Positions 45,352 to 54,887 of a DNA stretch of 64,000 bases are shown here, in pieces (position 1 is the stretch's first letter; each line of letters opens with the position of its first letter). This stretch comes from Blastopirellula retiformator (GTDB lineage Bacteria; Planctomycetota; Planctomycetia; Pirellulales; Pirellulaceae), in NCBI RefSeq assembly GCF_007859755.1, contig NZ_SJPF01000003.1, positions 248,001 to 312,000 on the forward strand, read 5' to 3'. Position numbers and translations under genes: made by a program. The notes beneath the pieces are model-generated. The model worked only from the letters and a program-made list of their open reading frames with translations, was not told the DNA's origin and did no database searches.

Positions 45352-45728
45352 GGGGGAAAATCGCAGAGGGATCGGGCGGGAAGGATAGCCCTATCGTAAC
45401 AGTTTGCCGCCCAAAACGCATGCGCCGATTTCTCTCCCCCTTTTGGCTGGCGAACTGCAGCGGCTGTGGTAGTTGGTAGCGGTTATTCGGATGGTTGCGT
45501 TTTTGCGGCTAATCCGCCTGGAGACGAAGGAGCTGAAAATTCCTGGCGATCGCGTCGAAACAGAAATCAGGACGAATCTTGATGGGGCGGTTATCCGTGG
45601 ATAGCTGGAGTCAAGAGACGGGCGCCGAGGGGAACGTCTCGTCCGCCGCGTCGGCCAAGTTAGCTGCTGACGCCACCAAAGCGACGATGGATGACCCTCA
45701 CGAACGATCCAATGCAAAGGAGTGCATC
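45352..45728. other. Intergenic region between divergent genes
   Basis: This 377-bp gap holds the promoters of the propeller-cytochrome gene (minus) and the MORN-type gene (plus). A reading frame runs through part of it in frame with the MORN-type gene (from 45579), but it lacks a ribosome-binding site and precedes the signal peptide, so it is treated as non-coding. No strong dyad was seen. Confidence 0.35.
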
Positions 45729-46937
45729 ATGCGACGAACCATGAACGCGACTGCGTGGGCCCTGTTGGGCTGCGTCGCGCTTTGCTCGCCGGCGCAAGCC
45801 GCGACGGGCGACGTCGAACTCATCCAAGAGCGCTACCCCAACGCCTCGATCAAGATCGAACGTGAAGTGACGCAGGATGACGAAGGCAACTACGTTAATC
45901 ACGGCTACTGGAAGCATCTTGACGAAAACGGCACGATGCTGGCCGAAGGCCAATACGTCAGCAACCAGCGCGACGGCGTCTGGTCGCGGTGGTATCGCGG
46001 CAACGAGTCGAACCTGTTTCGCTCGGCGCCGTTCAACCAGTTCAAGCCGCCGTTCGTTTCGACCGCCAGCTTCAAAGCAGGCGAACTGCACGGCGTGTGG
46101 GGCATCCACGACGCCAACCAGCGGATCATCATGGAAGTGAGCTTCGTCGAGGGCGATCGCCACGGCCCGGCCAACTTCTACAATGTCGACGGCGCCAAGC
46201 TGCAGGAAGCGAACTACGTCAACGGTTTGCTCGACGGCGAAGTGCTCGAGTACCCGCGCGGCGCCAAACAGCCGAGCCGCTCGATGTTCATCAAAGGACG
46301 TGAGCTGGCCCCCAAAGTCGATCAAGAAAAGAACGGCCGCAAGAAGAGCGAAGGGGTTTACCTGTACGCTCCGCTGGTCGCCAAAACCCGCGACAGCTGG
46401 TGGGACGCCAAACTGGCCGAGTACGCTCCGCAAGGAGAAGACGAACGTCACGGCAAGTGGATCACCTACTATCCCAACGGCCAGATTCAGGTCGAAGGGG
46501 AATACGAATTTGACGTGCCGGTCGGCAAGTTCATCTGGTGGTACTCCAACGGCCAGAAGGCGATCCAAGGCTCGTACGTCGCCGGCAAAGAAGATGGTCG
46601 CTGGCTCTGGTGGCACGAAAACGGCCTGAAGAAGACCGACGGCAGGTACAAAAACGGCGTGCAGGTTGGCCATTGGATGAGCTGGATGCCGAACGGCCGC
46701 GTCGCCAGTTCGCAAGACTACCCAGCCGTGGTCGAAGAAGGCCTCTCCGACATCGACGAACCCCCGATGATCGTCATCACCGACGAAGAAGGGGAGCCGA
46801 TTGAAGAAGAGAAGTCGGACGTCGTGACCAAAGAGCCGAAGCAAGTTGAACTCGAAGCGAAGGAATTGGACGAACCGCTGATGCTTCATCCGCAAGAAGC
46901 TTCGCTGCCGATCTTGAATCCGCTGCCCCGACGTTAG
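45729..46937 (+). CDS. MORN/YwqK-type repeat protein, exported
   Basis: The 402-residue protein starts at ATG 45729 with AAAGGAG 8 nt upstream. A Sec signal covers residues 1-25 (ALLGCVALCSPAQAA). The rest consists of about nine short beta-hairpin repeats of the MORN-variant/YwqK type: GYWKHLDENGTMLAEGQY, DGVWSRWYRG, HGVWGIHD, HGKWITYYPNGQIQVEGEY, VGKFIWWYSNGQKAIQGSY, DGRWLWWHENGLKKTDGRY, VGHWMSWMPNGRVASSQDY. The acidic C-terminal tail (about 350-402) is probably disordered. These repeats bind surfaces or form scaffolds; the precise role is unknown. It ends with a classical terminator. Confidence 0.88.
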   Translation: MRRTMNATAWALLGCVALCSPAQAATGDVELIQERYPNASIKIEREVTQDDEGNYVNHGYWKHLDENGTMLAEGQYVSNQRDGVWSRWYRGNESNLFRSAPFNQFKPPFVSTASFKAGELHGVWGIHDANQRIIMEVSFVEGDRHGPANFYNVDGAKLQEANYVNGLLDGEVLEYPRGAKQPSRSMFIKGRELAPKVDQEKNGRKKSEGVYLYAPLVAKTRDSWWDAKLAEYAPQGEDERHGKWITYYPNGQIQVEGEYEFDVPVGKFIWWYSNGQKAIQGSYVAGKEDGRWLWWHENGLKKTDGRYKNGVQVGHWMSWMPNGRVASSQDYPAVVEEGLSDIDEPPMIVITDEEGEPIEEEKSDVVTKEPKQVELEAKELDEPLMLHPQEASLPILNPLPRR

Positions 46938-46992
46938 TCGAAGGCCAGATCGGCGGCACGGCGATTACGCAATGCCTTTGAATTCATAAAAT

Positions 46993-47029
46993 CCCTCGTT
47001 CGCACGCCATGCCGAACGAGGGGTTTTTT
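46993..47029 (+). terminator. Rho-independent terminator of the MORN-type gene
   Basis: CCCTCGTTCG (46993-47002) pairs perfectly with CGAACGAGGG (47013-47022) around 10 nt, followed by G and six T (47024-47029). It lies 55 bp after the stop. Confidence 0.92.
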
Positions 47030-47100
47030 GTTGCGCGCGACTCCTAGTGTCTACCTATTCTCTTGGGGCAAAGCTTCGGTGGAGAAAACGCTGGTTCGAA

Positions 47101-47162
47101 AATGACGAATGTCTAATACTGGAACTCTGGCATTAGACATTCTGATTTAGTCATTCGTCATT
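47101..47162. repeat. Overlapping alternative inverted repeats at the 3' end of the sulfatase gene
   Basis: An 11-bp perfect dyad GAATGTCTAAT/ATTAGACATTC (47107-47117 with 47132-47142) overlaps a second 11-bp perfect dyad AATGACGAATG/CATTCGTCATT (47101-47111 with 47152-47162). The two share GAATG (47107-47111), so they cannot both form. The element lies between the convergent MORN-type and sulfatase genes, 14 bp from the sulfatase stop, and is A+T-richer than its surroundings. Confidence 0.6.
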
Positions 47163-47176
47163 GGAAGCGAAGCGCC

Positions 47177-48694
47177 CTACCCGGCCTTCACATTCCCCTC
47201 TTTATCAAACTGCACGACGGCGCCGTCGTCTTCGTACTTGTCGCGTAGTCGCTTCAGTTCGCCTTTTAGCTCGTTCTTGATTTGCGAATACTCCGAGTCG
47301 TCGTACACGCTCTTCAATTCGTTTGGATCTTTCTCCAGGTCGAACAACTCCCACTCGTCGGTCTTGTAGAAGTGAATCAACTTGTACCGATCGCTGCGAA
47401 CGCCGTAGTGGGGCGCCACGCGATGCGGTCGCGGGTACTCGTAGTAGTGGTAGTAGACCGTCTTCCGCCAGTCGGGAATCTCCTTCCCTTCCAGCATCGG
47501 CAAAAAGCTGCGCCCTTGCATTTCGTCGGGGATCGCCACGCCGGCCGCGGCGAGGAAGGTCTCGGCGAAGTCCAAGTTCATCACCAGGGCGTCGTTGGTC
47601 GTGCCGGCTTTAATCTTCTCGGGCCAGCGAATCATCAGCGGCGTGCGGAACGATTCTTCGTACATCCACCGCTTGTCGTACCAGCCATGCTCGCCCAGGT
47701 AGAAGCTTTGGTCCGACGTGTAGACGACGATCGTGTTCTCGGCCAGGCCTGACTCATCAAGGTAGTCGAGGACGCGACCGACGTTGTCATCGACCGAAGC
47801 GACGCAGCGGAGATAGTCTTTGATGTACCGCTGGTACTTCCAGCGAACCAGGTCTTCGCCTTTCAGATCGGCCTCTTTAAAAGCTTTGTTTTTCGGCTCG
47901 TAGGCGGCGTTCCACTTGGCCAGTTGCTCTTTGGTCAAACCGCCAGGCGGGGTCAGCTTCAGGTCGCTGGCGTTCATGTGGTTGGCGATCGTCATTTCCT
48001 GATCAGCGGCCGGCGAAGCCCGGTTTTCGTAGTCGTCGAACAGCGTGCCCGGCTCCGGAATCGTTTCGCCGTCGTACATGTCCAGGTACTTCGGCCCCGG
48101 CTGCCAGTTGCGATGGGGCGCCTTGTGTTGATAGACCAGCAGGAACGGCTTGTTGGGGTCGCGCGACTCTTTCAGCCAGTTCAGGGCCAGGTCGGTGATG
48201 ATGTCGGTCGTGTAGCCGGTGTATTTGTGCGGCCCATCTTTCGACAGCATCTTGGGGTTGTAGTAAGGCCCCTGCCCTTGCAGCACTTCCCAATAATCAA
48301 AGCCGGTCGGATCGCTGACCAGGTGCCACTTGCCGACGACGGCGGTTTGGTAGCCTGCCTTTTGCAGCAGCTTGGGATAGGTCAGCTGTTTGCCATTGAA
48401 GCGGCTATGGTTGTCGATGAAGCCATTCTTGTGGCTGAACTTGCCGGTCAGGATCACCGCGCGGCACGGACCGCAGATCGAGTTGGTGACCATGCAGTTT
48501 TCAAACCGCATTCCTTCTTTGGCGATCCGATCGAGATTCGGCGTCTTGTTGATCTTGCTGCCGTAACAACTCAGCGCGTTGTAAGCGTGGTCGTCCGACA
48601 TGATGAACAGGATGTTCGGCTTGTCGGCGGCGGCGGCGACGCCGCACAACAACAAGGCGGCCAGCAGGGCGACGGCAGGGGGGGCATGCTTCAT
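47177..48694 (-). CDS. Sulfatase (S1 family), secreted
   Basis: The 505-residue protein has a Sec signal (residues 1-23, CGVAAAAD). Catalytic residues fit S1 sulfatases: Asp34-Asp35 in [11 protein letters not shown] for calcium, the formylglycine precursor Cys74 in [14 protein letters not shown] (CxPxR minimal motif), [30 protein letters not shown], and [18 protein letters not shown]. The unusual Cys77 at the Ser/Thr/Ala place of the signature occurs in some S1 subfamilies. It hydrolyses sulfate esters, probably on algal or animal polysaccharides, in the periplasm. Start ATG 48694; divergent from the pentahaem gene. Confidence 0.96.
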   Translation of the reverse strand: MKHAPPAVALLAALLLCGVAAAADKPNILFIMSDDHAYNALSCYGSKINKTPNLDRIAKEGMRFENCMVTNSICGPCRAVILTGKFSHKNGFIDNHSRFNGKQLTYPKLLQKAGYQTAVVGKWHLVSDPTGFDYWEVLQGQGPYYNPKMLSKDGPHKYTGYTTDIITDLALNWLKESRDPNKPFLLVYQHKAPHRNWQPGPKYLDMYDGETIPEPGTLFDDYENRASPAADQEMTIANHMNASDLKLTPPGGLTKEQLAKWNAAYEPKNKAFKEADLKGEDLVRWKYQRYIKDYLRCVASVDDNVGRVLDYLDESGLAENTIVVYTSDQSFYLGEHGWYDKRWMYEESFRTPLMIRWPEKIKAGTTNDALVMNLDFAETFLAAAGVAIPDEMQGRSFLPMLEGKEIPDWRKTVYYHYYEYPRPHRVAPHYGVRSDRYKLIHFYKTDEWELFDLEKDPNELKSVYDDSEYSQIKNELKGELKRLRDKYEDDGAVVQFDKEGNVKAG

Positions 48695-48905
48695 CGGTGG
48701 GCTCTATCTCTGCGAGGATTCCGGGGGTTAAGGCGAACCATCGCTCGATAGTCTAGCTCAAACGGAACCCATTTGCGAATTACCCGATTTTCCGCCGCCG
48801 GCAATAGTTTTTGATGTCGCGAGAGATCACGTGAAATTGGCTGGGGGACATAGTAGACTGGAACCGCCCAAACGCCTCCCTTCCTTCCTGCAACAGCGGT
48901 CTTTC

Positions 48906-51900
48906 ATGCCCACCTATCGCCCTCTCGCCGCCGGTCTGCTGGTACTTTGCTTGACGTCGCTCGCCACGGCTCAATTCGAAGACGAGTTCGCTTCGGGCCT
49001 GATCGCCGACTATGTTTCGGCCGACGGATCGAAGTGCCGCCGCATCGATTCGCAGATCGCGTTTCGCTATGGTCAGGCCCCGCCGGACTCGCGGCTGACC
49101 GGCGACAAGTTCACCGTCCGCTGGGATGGCTTGCTGTTGTCGAAGACCCCTGGCCCTTACACGCTGCATGTTTACGCCCAAGGAAAGGTCCGCATCCAGA
49201 TCGAAGGCGAGGTGGTGCTCGACGCCGAGGCGAAGACCCCCGGCTGGCTGACCGCCAAGCCGATCGACCTGAAGTTCGACTGGCATCCCTTCACGGTTGA
49301 TTTTGAAAAGACCGCCGCCGGGCAGATTGCGATCTACTGGACCGGGCCCGACTTCGGCCTGGAGCCAATCACGCCCGAGTGGTACTTCCACGAGATCGAC
49401 GACACCTTCGACCAGCCGTTCGACGTCGGCCGCGATCTGGTCCGCGCCCATCGCTGCGCCGCCTGCCACGAGGGCGATCGCCAGACCGAGCTGCCGGCGC
49501 CTGCCTTGGATCGCGTCGCCGGCAACCTGTCGCAGCCTTGGATCGTCGATCGATTGACGTCGGCGCCAGAGGCGGACGACAAGTCGACCCGCAAGATGCC
49601 GCACTACAATCTCCATCAGGAAGACGCCGAGGCGATCGCCGCCTATCTGATCGCCGAGTCGGCGACAGTGGGCGAAAAAGGGGAGCCCGTGAAGAAGGCC
49701 AGCGCCGGAATCGGCAAGCGGATGTTTCGCTCGCTGGGCTGCCTGGCCTGTCATCAAGTTGACAAGCTCGGCGCCGCTGGGCCCTTCAGCGGCGGCGACC
49801 TCAGCGACATCGCGGCGAAGCGTCCCCCGCATTTCTTCGCCAAATGGCTGGAAGACCCCGCCGCGCTGAACGCCGATCATCGGATGCCGGTCTATCAGCT
49901 CGACGGCGCGACCCGCAATCACTTGGCGGCCTACCTGTCGACGCTGACTAAGTCGGGGAAGCTTGCCTCGACGCCGCAAGCCAAGCAGAATGAGCAGCAA
50001 GTGAAGCGGGGCCGCGAGCTGGTCCAGGCCAATCGCTGCGACGCTTGTCACCGCTTGCCAGGCGACTTGAAAAGCAGCGAGCAAAAGCCGCTCTCTCCGC
50101 TGACCGGCGGCAGTTTGTGGCGCGACGCCTGCCTGGTGAAACCGGAAGTCGAGAAGCATCCTGGCTACGCTTTCTCGGCCGAAGAGCAGGCGGCGATCAA
50201 GACCTATCTGCAGCAAAAGGCGCCGGCGCGCAAGGTCGCTGCGCACGACATCCCTGGCGCCCAGATCGTCCGCGAGCGGAACTGCCTGGCGTGTCATCCT
50301 CGCGGCATCGGCAAAGGCCTGGCCCCGACAGCGGCCCAAGCGGCGGCCGGCGACTCGGCCCTTGCCGCGGTGCTGCCGACGCTGCTGCCCCCTTCGCTCA
50401 ACAGCGTCGGCGACAAACTGCATGACCAGGCCCTGGTCGACGTCATTCTTCGCAAAGACCCGGTTCATCGCCCTTGGCTGAAAGTGCAGATGCCCCGGTT
50501 CCGGCTTAGCGAAGAAGAGCTGACCGCGGTGAAGGATTACTTGGTCGAGCAAGATCGCATTCCCGAGCATCCCCTGGTCGGCCGTCCGTCGGACCTGGAG
50601 CCGGCCGCACTGGCCGTTGCTGGCCGGCGCCTGGTCGGCGGCGATGGCTTCAACTGCACCAGCTGTCATCAGGTAGGCGATTGGATCCCGTCCGACGCGC
50701 CGCTCAATGCGAAGGGGCCGACCCTCTCGATGTTGGGCGATCGGATCCGCCGCGATTGGTTTGACCGCTGGGTGCGCAAGCCGGCGCGGATTGTGCCGCA
50801 GATGGAAATGCCCAGCGTCACCGTGCCGGTCAGCGGCGTGTTGCATGACGAGATCGACGATCAGCTGGCGGCCGTCTGGCTGGCGCTGAACACGCCTGGC
50901 TTTCAGCCGCCGAAGCCGAACCCGGTGCGCGTCGCCCGTCGCAGCGGGATCGCCGCCGACAATCAATCGGCCTTGGTCCTGACCGACGTCCTCCGCGATG
51001 TCGATCAGAACAAACAGTTCATCAAGCCGCTGCTGGTCGGTCTGCCGAACCGCCACAACCTGCAGTTCGATCTGGAGACCGGTCGCCTGGCGCATTGGAC
51101 GCTGGGGGACGCCGCCTATCAGCGCAGTGAAGGGAAGATCTGGTTCTGGGAACTGGCTGGCGCGGGGCTGTTGTCGCTGCAGGACGACGCCCCAGAGCTG
51201 TCGCTGGTTGGACCCGATGGCAAGACCTTGGCGCCGCAGAAGACGGGGCAGTTTGTCACCAGGTTCGACCAATGGCGGCGCAGCAGCGATGGCGGCGTCA
51301 CCGTTGAGTATCGCTTGCAGTTCGGCAAAGACGATCCGCACCTGTTGACGATGCGGCAAACGATCACGCCGGTTTGGGACGCCCAGGGCCAGCATGGCTT
51401 TGTCCGCAGCTTTCAGGCGAAAGGTTTGCCCGCCGGTTATCAGCTGGCGCTGCGGCTGGTCGACTCGCAGCAAGCGGCGGCCGCCGAAATCAAAGACGAT
51501 ACCTTGACCCTGCCGGGCAAGCGGATGTCGATCTCGGTCGGCGGAGACGCCAAGCTGCTTCCTTCCGGCATCGTGCAGATCACGCCGCCGCAGAGCGAAG
51601 CGAACTTCACGGCCACTTATCTCTCCGGCTTACCGGCCGATCGCTATCTGCCCCGGCCCGAAGTCGATCCGACCGTCGCCACCGAGTCGGAGCTGCCGAT
51701 CACGCCTGGTTGGTCGGCCGACCGTTTGCCGCTGACCGTCGAACTGATGCCGACCGCAATCGCCTTCAGTCCCAACGGCGATATGCTGGTCGCCTCGCTG
51801 AAAGGTCGCGTCTGGCTGGTTCGCGACGCCGATGGCGACGGCAAGCGAGAGACGCTGATTCCGCTGGATGTCGAACTGGCGGCGCCCTTTGGCCTGGCCG

Positions 51901-53093
51901 CGTATGACGGTTATTTCGACGTCACCACGAAGTACGCGCTGCTGCGGGTCTACTACGACGACGCTGGCGGCGTCAGTCGCGTCGAGACCCTGGCCGACGG
52001 CTGGGGGCACACCGCCGACTATCACGACTGGACGCTCGGCCTGCCGCGCGACGCGGACGGCAACTACTACATTGCGACCGCCTGTCAGCAAGATGGCCGC
52101 TCGCTGATTGCCGCCAAGTGGCGCGGCGTCGTGATGAAGCTGACCCCGCGCGAGCCGACCGCCGACGATCCGCGCCATTTCGCCATCGAGCAACTCACCG
52201 CCGGGCACCGCTTCCCGATCGGCATTGCCCGCAACCAAGCCGGCGAGCTGTTCGTCACCGACAACCAAGGGAACTACAATCCGTTCAACGAACTGAATCA
52301 CATTGTGCCGGGCAAGCGATACGGCTTTTTGAATCGTGTTGAACGGAAGCCTGGCTTCAACCCCGAAGAGACGCCGCCGGCGATTGCGATTCCGCATCCG
52401 TGGACTCGCAGCGTCAACGGCATTTGCTTTCTGGAAACGCCCGCCGCGCTGCAAGAGAAGCTCGGCGGCTCCGCCTTTGGGCCGTTCGAGGGAGACCTGA
52501 TCGGCTGCGAGTACGACACGCGGCGGCTTGTGCGGATGAGTCTGGATCATGTTGACGGTCATATCCAAGGCGCCATCTATCCCTTCACCTTCGACCCCGG
52601 CGACGAGGTGAAGAACGCCCTGCTGGGGCCGATTGCCTGTGCGGTCTCGCCCAGCGGCGAACTGGTGATCGGCAACATGCGCGACGGCGGCTGGGGAGGA
52701 GGCGCTAACGTCGGTTCGCTGGTGACGATGCGACTGCTCGATCAACCGCCGCCAAGCGGCGTCGATGAGGTCCGCGCAGTGAGCGACGGCTTTCTCGTTC
52801 GTTTCACCCAACCGATCGACGCCGCCAAGGCCGCCGCGAAGAGCAACTACACGCTCCACTCGTACCGCCGCGAGTCGACCCCAGCCTACGGCGGCGACGA
52901 CATCGACTCGCGTCCCGAGATCATCGACGCGATCCAGGTCAGCGCCGACCGAAAGCAAGTCCGGCTACGGCTGCCCGAATTGCGTGCCGGCTTCGTCTAC
53001 CAGCTGCACATCGATCCCACGGTTGCCGGCGCCGGGAAAAAGCTCTTCCCGGCCGAAGCGCATTACACGCTTGGCGTCATTCCGAAAGAGTAA
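48906..53093 (+). CDS. PA14 pentahaem cytochrome c with propeller domain, secreted
   Basis: The 1395-residue protein starts at ATG 48906 (MPTYRPLAAGLL) with a Sec signal ending SLATAQ; a longer frame from 48831 is rejected because it precedes the signal. A PA14-like carbohydrate-binding domain covers about residues 25-165. Five CxxCH haem motifs follow with first Cys at residues 184, 279, 378, 460 and 584. A beta-rich DUF6797-like part lies near 690-920, then a propeller dehydrogenase region (about 940-1290; GDGKRETLIPLDVELAAPFG, DNQGNYNPFNELNHI) and a small beta domain at the end. Typical of planctomycete giant c-type cytochromes, probably oxidising sugars or their derivatives. A 24-bp hairpin follows. 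Confidence 0.92.
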   Translation: MPTYRPLAAGLLVLCLTSLATAQFEDEFASGLIADYVSADGSKCRRIDSQIAFRYGQAPPDSRLTGDKFTVRWDGLLLSKTPGPYTLHVYAQGKVRIQIEGEVVLDAEAKTPGWLTAKPIDLKFDWHPFTVDFEKTAAGQIAIYWTGPDFGLEPITPEWYFHEIDDTFDQPFDVGRDLVRAHRCAACHEGDRQTELPAPALDRVAGNLSQPWIVDRLTSAPEADDKSTRKMPHYNLHQEDAEAIAAYLIAESATVGEKGEPVKKASAGIGKRMFRSLGCLACHQVDKLGAAGPFSGGDLSDIAAKRPPHFFAKWLEDPAALNADHRMPVYQLDGATRNHLAAYLSTLTKSGKLASTPQAKQNEQQVKRGRELVQANRCDACHRLPGDLKSSEQKPLSPLTGGSLWRDACLVKPEVEKHPGYAFSAEEQAAIKTYLQQKAPARKVAAHDIPGAQIVRERNCLACHPRGIGKGLAPTAAQAAAGDSALAAVLPTLLPPSLNSVGDKLHDQALVDVILRKDPVHRPWLKVQMPRFRLSEEELTAVKDYLVEQDRIPEHPLVGRPSDLEPAALAVAGRRLVGGDGFNCTSCHQVGDWIPSDAPLNAKGPTLSMLGDRIRRDWFDRWVRKPARIVPQMEMPSVTVPVSGVLHDEIDDQLAAVWLALNTPGFQPPKPNPVRVARRSGIAADNQSALVLTDVLRDVDQNKQFIKPLLVGLPNRHNLQFDLETGRLAHWTLGDAAYQRSEGKIWFWELAGAGLLSLQDDAPELSLVGPDGKTLAPQKTGQFVTRFDQWRRSSDGGVTVEYRLQFGKDDPHLLTMRQTITPVWDAQGQHGFVRSFQAKGLPAGYQLALRLVDSQQAAAAEIKDDTLTLPGKRMSISVGGDAKLLPSGIVQITPPQSEANFTATYLSGLPADRYLPRPEVDPTVATESELPITPGWSADRLPLTVELMPTAIAFSPNGDMLVASLKGRVWLVRDADGDGKRETLIPLDVELAAPFGLAAYDGYFDVTTKYALLRVYYDDAGGVSRVETLADGWGHTADYHDWTLGLPRDADGNYYIATACQQDGRSLIAAKWRGVVMKLTPREPTADDPRHFAIEQLTAGHRFPIGIARNQAGELFVTDNQGNYNPFNELNHIVPGKRYGFLNRVERKPGFNPEETPPAIAIPHPWTRSVNGICFLETPAALQEKLGGSAFGPFEGDLIGCEYDTRRLVRMSLDHVDGHIQGAIYPFTFDPGDEVKNALLGPIACAVSPSGELVIGNMRDGGWGGGANVGSLVTMRLLDQPPPSGVDEVRAVSDGFLVRFTQPIDAAKAAAKSNYTLHSYRRESTPAYGGDDIDSRPEIIDAIQVSADRKQVRLRLPELRAGFVYQLHIDPTVAGAGKKLFPAEAHYTLGVIPKE

Positions 53094-53119
53094 ACGCGAG
53101 TGGGCGCCGCAAGGGAAAT

Positions 53120-53184
53120 CGTAGGGCAGGCCGTGCCTGCCGACTTGCGGGCGTTTGCATTCGGCAGGCACGGCCTGCCCTACG
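53120..53184. repeat. Perfect 24-bp inverted repeat between convergent genes
   Basis: The arm 53120-53143 (begins CGTAGGGCAGGCCGTGCC) is the exact reverse complement of 53161-53184; the loop is 17 nt. The element begins 26 bp after the pentahaem gene and ends 3 bp before the stop of the convergent ATPase. No T-tract follows on either strand. Confidence 0.85.
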
Positions 53185-53187
53185 CCC

Positions 53188-54564
53188 TCATCGTCGCCGT
53201 TTCTTTTTCTTCGGAAGCTGCCGGGGTCTCTGGCGCGGCGTAGGGACTGGACTCGGCGGCGCTTTTTTTTGCTCCGCCTCGTCCAAGGCGAGTAACTCGG
53301 CGCACGTTAGCGTCACGAAGCCTGGCTCGTCGGACGGCAGTGGACTCCGCGGTTCGTTTTTTTCTGGCCGGTCTTGGAGTTCGTCATTGTCATCGGCCAG
53401 AGGGGAGTGGACTCGACTCGCTTCTTTTTTTTCGGCTCCATCCGCCAGGCGATAACAGGGTTCGCCGAACTGCGCCGCCGCCGCGTAACGCGGGCGAATT
53501 GGGACGATCTCGCCGTCGGCGACCATGCGGTCCCACGTCGCGGCGAACTTGCCGCCGTTCATGCCCGACAGCTCGCGGATTTTCAGCTTTGTGGCGAGTA
53601 GCGGATCGACCCGCTTTAGGACGGCCCGCAACTTCCACCGCAGATGTTCGGCCTGATCAGCGGCGATTTGATCGGCCTCTTCTGCGCGGATCGACGCCAA
53701 GTCGCGCGGGGTCACCTGCCAAGCGTCGCCGGCCGCTCCTTCGTCGATGTCGACCCCCAATTGATCACCGACGGCGCCGCTGCCGCCATAGGTGAGCCAG
53801 AGCCGATGCGCGCCGCTCCCCGGCACAAACGCTTCGCGGCGGTTGACCAAGATCCATTGCCGGGCAATCGCATCGCATGGATCGCCGGCCAGGTCGGCCG
53901 TGCCCAAGGGGCGCGGCTTTGGCTCTTTGCGCAAAGGGCAACAGAAGATCGGCGTCGCCCCGGCGTTTTGAATGCAGCGGACCAGATCGCGCAGCTGGGC
54001 CGCGGCTCCCCGCCGCGTCGGCGCCAGAAGATCGGCCGCGTCGATCAGCACCACCTCTAATTTGTGCCGCTCGATCCAATCGCTTAGCCGACGCAAGTTG
54101 GCCGGCCCGTCCAGGCTCGCCAGGTCGAAGCTCCAGGTCAAACGCTCGAGCGACTCCAGCTCGGTTCCGTTCGCACTGGCCCACCGCACGGTCAGGTCAA
54201 CCGCCACGTCGCGAGTCGCCTCGCCGGCGACAAACCCAACGCGAAAAGCCCGCTCGGCGGCGAACTGCCCCAGAAACGTACCGCCGGTCGCCAGCGCGCC
54301 GGCCAGGTCGATGGCGATCGAGCTTTTCAGACAACGACTCGGCCCCAAGAGAACGGCCGCTTGATGCTGCCGCAACATCCCCGGCAAGAGCCAAGCCGGC
54401 GGCCGCCGCCGCGCGAACATCTGTGCCGTCGTCACACTTGTTAGCGGAGAATCGGACGGCGCTGTCTCTGGTTGGCTGGTTCGAGACGGGGCCGCTTCAA
54501 CGCAGCTCTGATTTTCAAAACTCGGCTGCTGCAGTTCGCAACTTTCTAACATCGCGATCGACAT
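53188..54564 (-). CDS. RepA/RecA-like AAA ATPase (AAA_25 type)
   Basis: The 458-residue protein starts at ATG 54564 with GGGAGAAG upstream. Residues about 45-260 form a RecA-like ATPase: a variant Walker A, GPSRCLKSS, in which the usual second Gly is Leu; FVAGEATRDVAVDL; Walker B EVVLIDAADLL; and IFCCPLRKEP. A winged-helix-like segment (about 320-385; LATKLKIRELSGMNGGKFAA, WDRMVADGEIVPI) follows, then an acidic Ser/Pro-rich linker and a very basic tail (PKKKKRRR) suited to nucleic acid binding. Such proteins resemble plasmid or phage RepA helicases, but no replication genes adjoin it. A strong promoter is seen about 220 bp upstream. Confidence 0.8.
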   Translation of the reverse strand: MSIAMLESCELQQPSFENQSCVEAAPSRTSQPETAPSDSPLTSVTTAQMFARRRPPAWLLPGMLRQHQAAVLLGPSRCLKSSIAIDLAGALATGGTFLGQFAAERAFRVGFVAGEATRDVAVDLTVRWASANGTELESLERLTWSFDLASLDGPANLRRLSDWIERHKLEVVLIDAADLLAPTRRGAAAQLRDLVRCIQNAGATPIFCCPLRKEPKPRPLGTADLAGDPCDAIARQWILVNRREAFVPGSGAHRLWLTYGGSGAVGDQLGVDIDEGAAGDAWQVTPRDLASIRAEEADQIAADQAEHLRWKLRAVLKRVDPLLATKLKIRELSGMNGGKFAATWDRMVADGEIVPIRPRYAAAAQFGEPCYRLADGAEKKEASRVHSPLADDNDELQDRPEKNEPRSPLPSDEPGFVTLTCAELLALDEAEQKKAPPSPVPTPRQRPRQLPKKKKRRR

Positions 54565-54784
54565 GACCAACTTCTCCCTTGGCTGTAGGAGCGCGCGTAC
54601 GGAGAGCGCCACCGGAGTCGGCGTTTTCCGAAAACAACACTGCCCAAACCACCACGCGCGGCCTGATCCTGCGGGCCGAGCGCGCTATGAAAAAGAGAAC
54701 CCAACGCATCCTGCAGGCGCCGGGAAAGGAGAGGAATCGCTCGCCGATCTGGGACGAATGCCGAGATCTGCGTGCCTGTACAAG

Positions 54785-54814
54785 TTTATACTAAAAGTGG
54801 GGGTGGTGGGTCAA
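54785..54814 (-). promoter_or_regulatory. Sigma-70-type promoter upstream of the RepA-like ATPase
   Basis: On the minus strand TTGACC (54814-54809) is followed after 18 nt by TATAAA (54790-54785), each one mismatch from consensus. Transcription would start near 54778, leaving a leader of about 210 nt before ATG 54564. A 64-codon frame (54709-54515) lies in that leader and overlaps the ATPase start; it has no clear ribosome-binding site. Confidence 0.6.
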
Positions 54815-54887
54815 GCATTTTTGGGGGATGCGGCGAGGCCGACTCAACCCGTTGGGCTCGAGCAAGACAGACAAGACATTTTCTGTA

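Noticed and set aside
45660-46895. Minus-strand frame of 411 codons opposite the MORN-type gene
   Set aside because: It is repetitive because the sense gene is repetitive, and it has no ribosome-binding site or domain.
48780-51473. Minus-strand open frame of 897 codons opposite the pentahaem gene
   Set aside because: It is antisense to a well-supported multidomain gene, with no start context or family.
54515-54709. 64-codon minus-strand frame in the leader of the RepA-like ATPase
   Set aside because: It overlaps the start of the ATPase by about 50 bp and has no clear ribosome-binding site; it could be a leader peptide, but the evidence is too weak to list as a gene.
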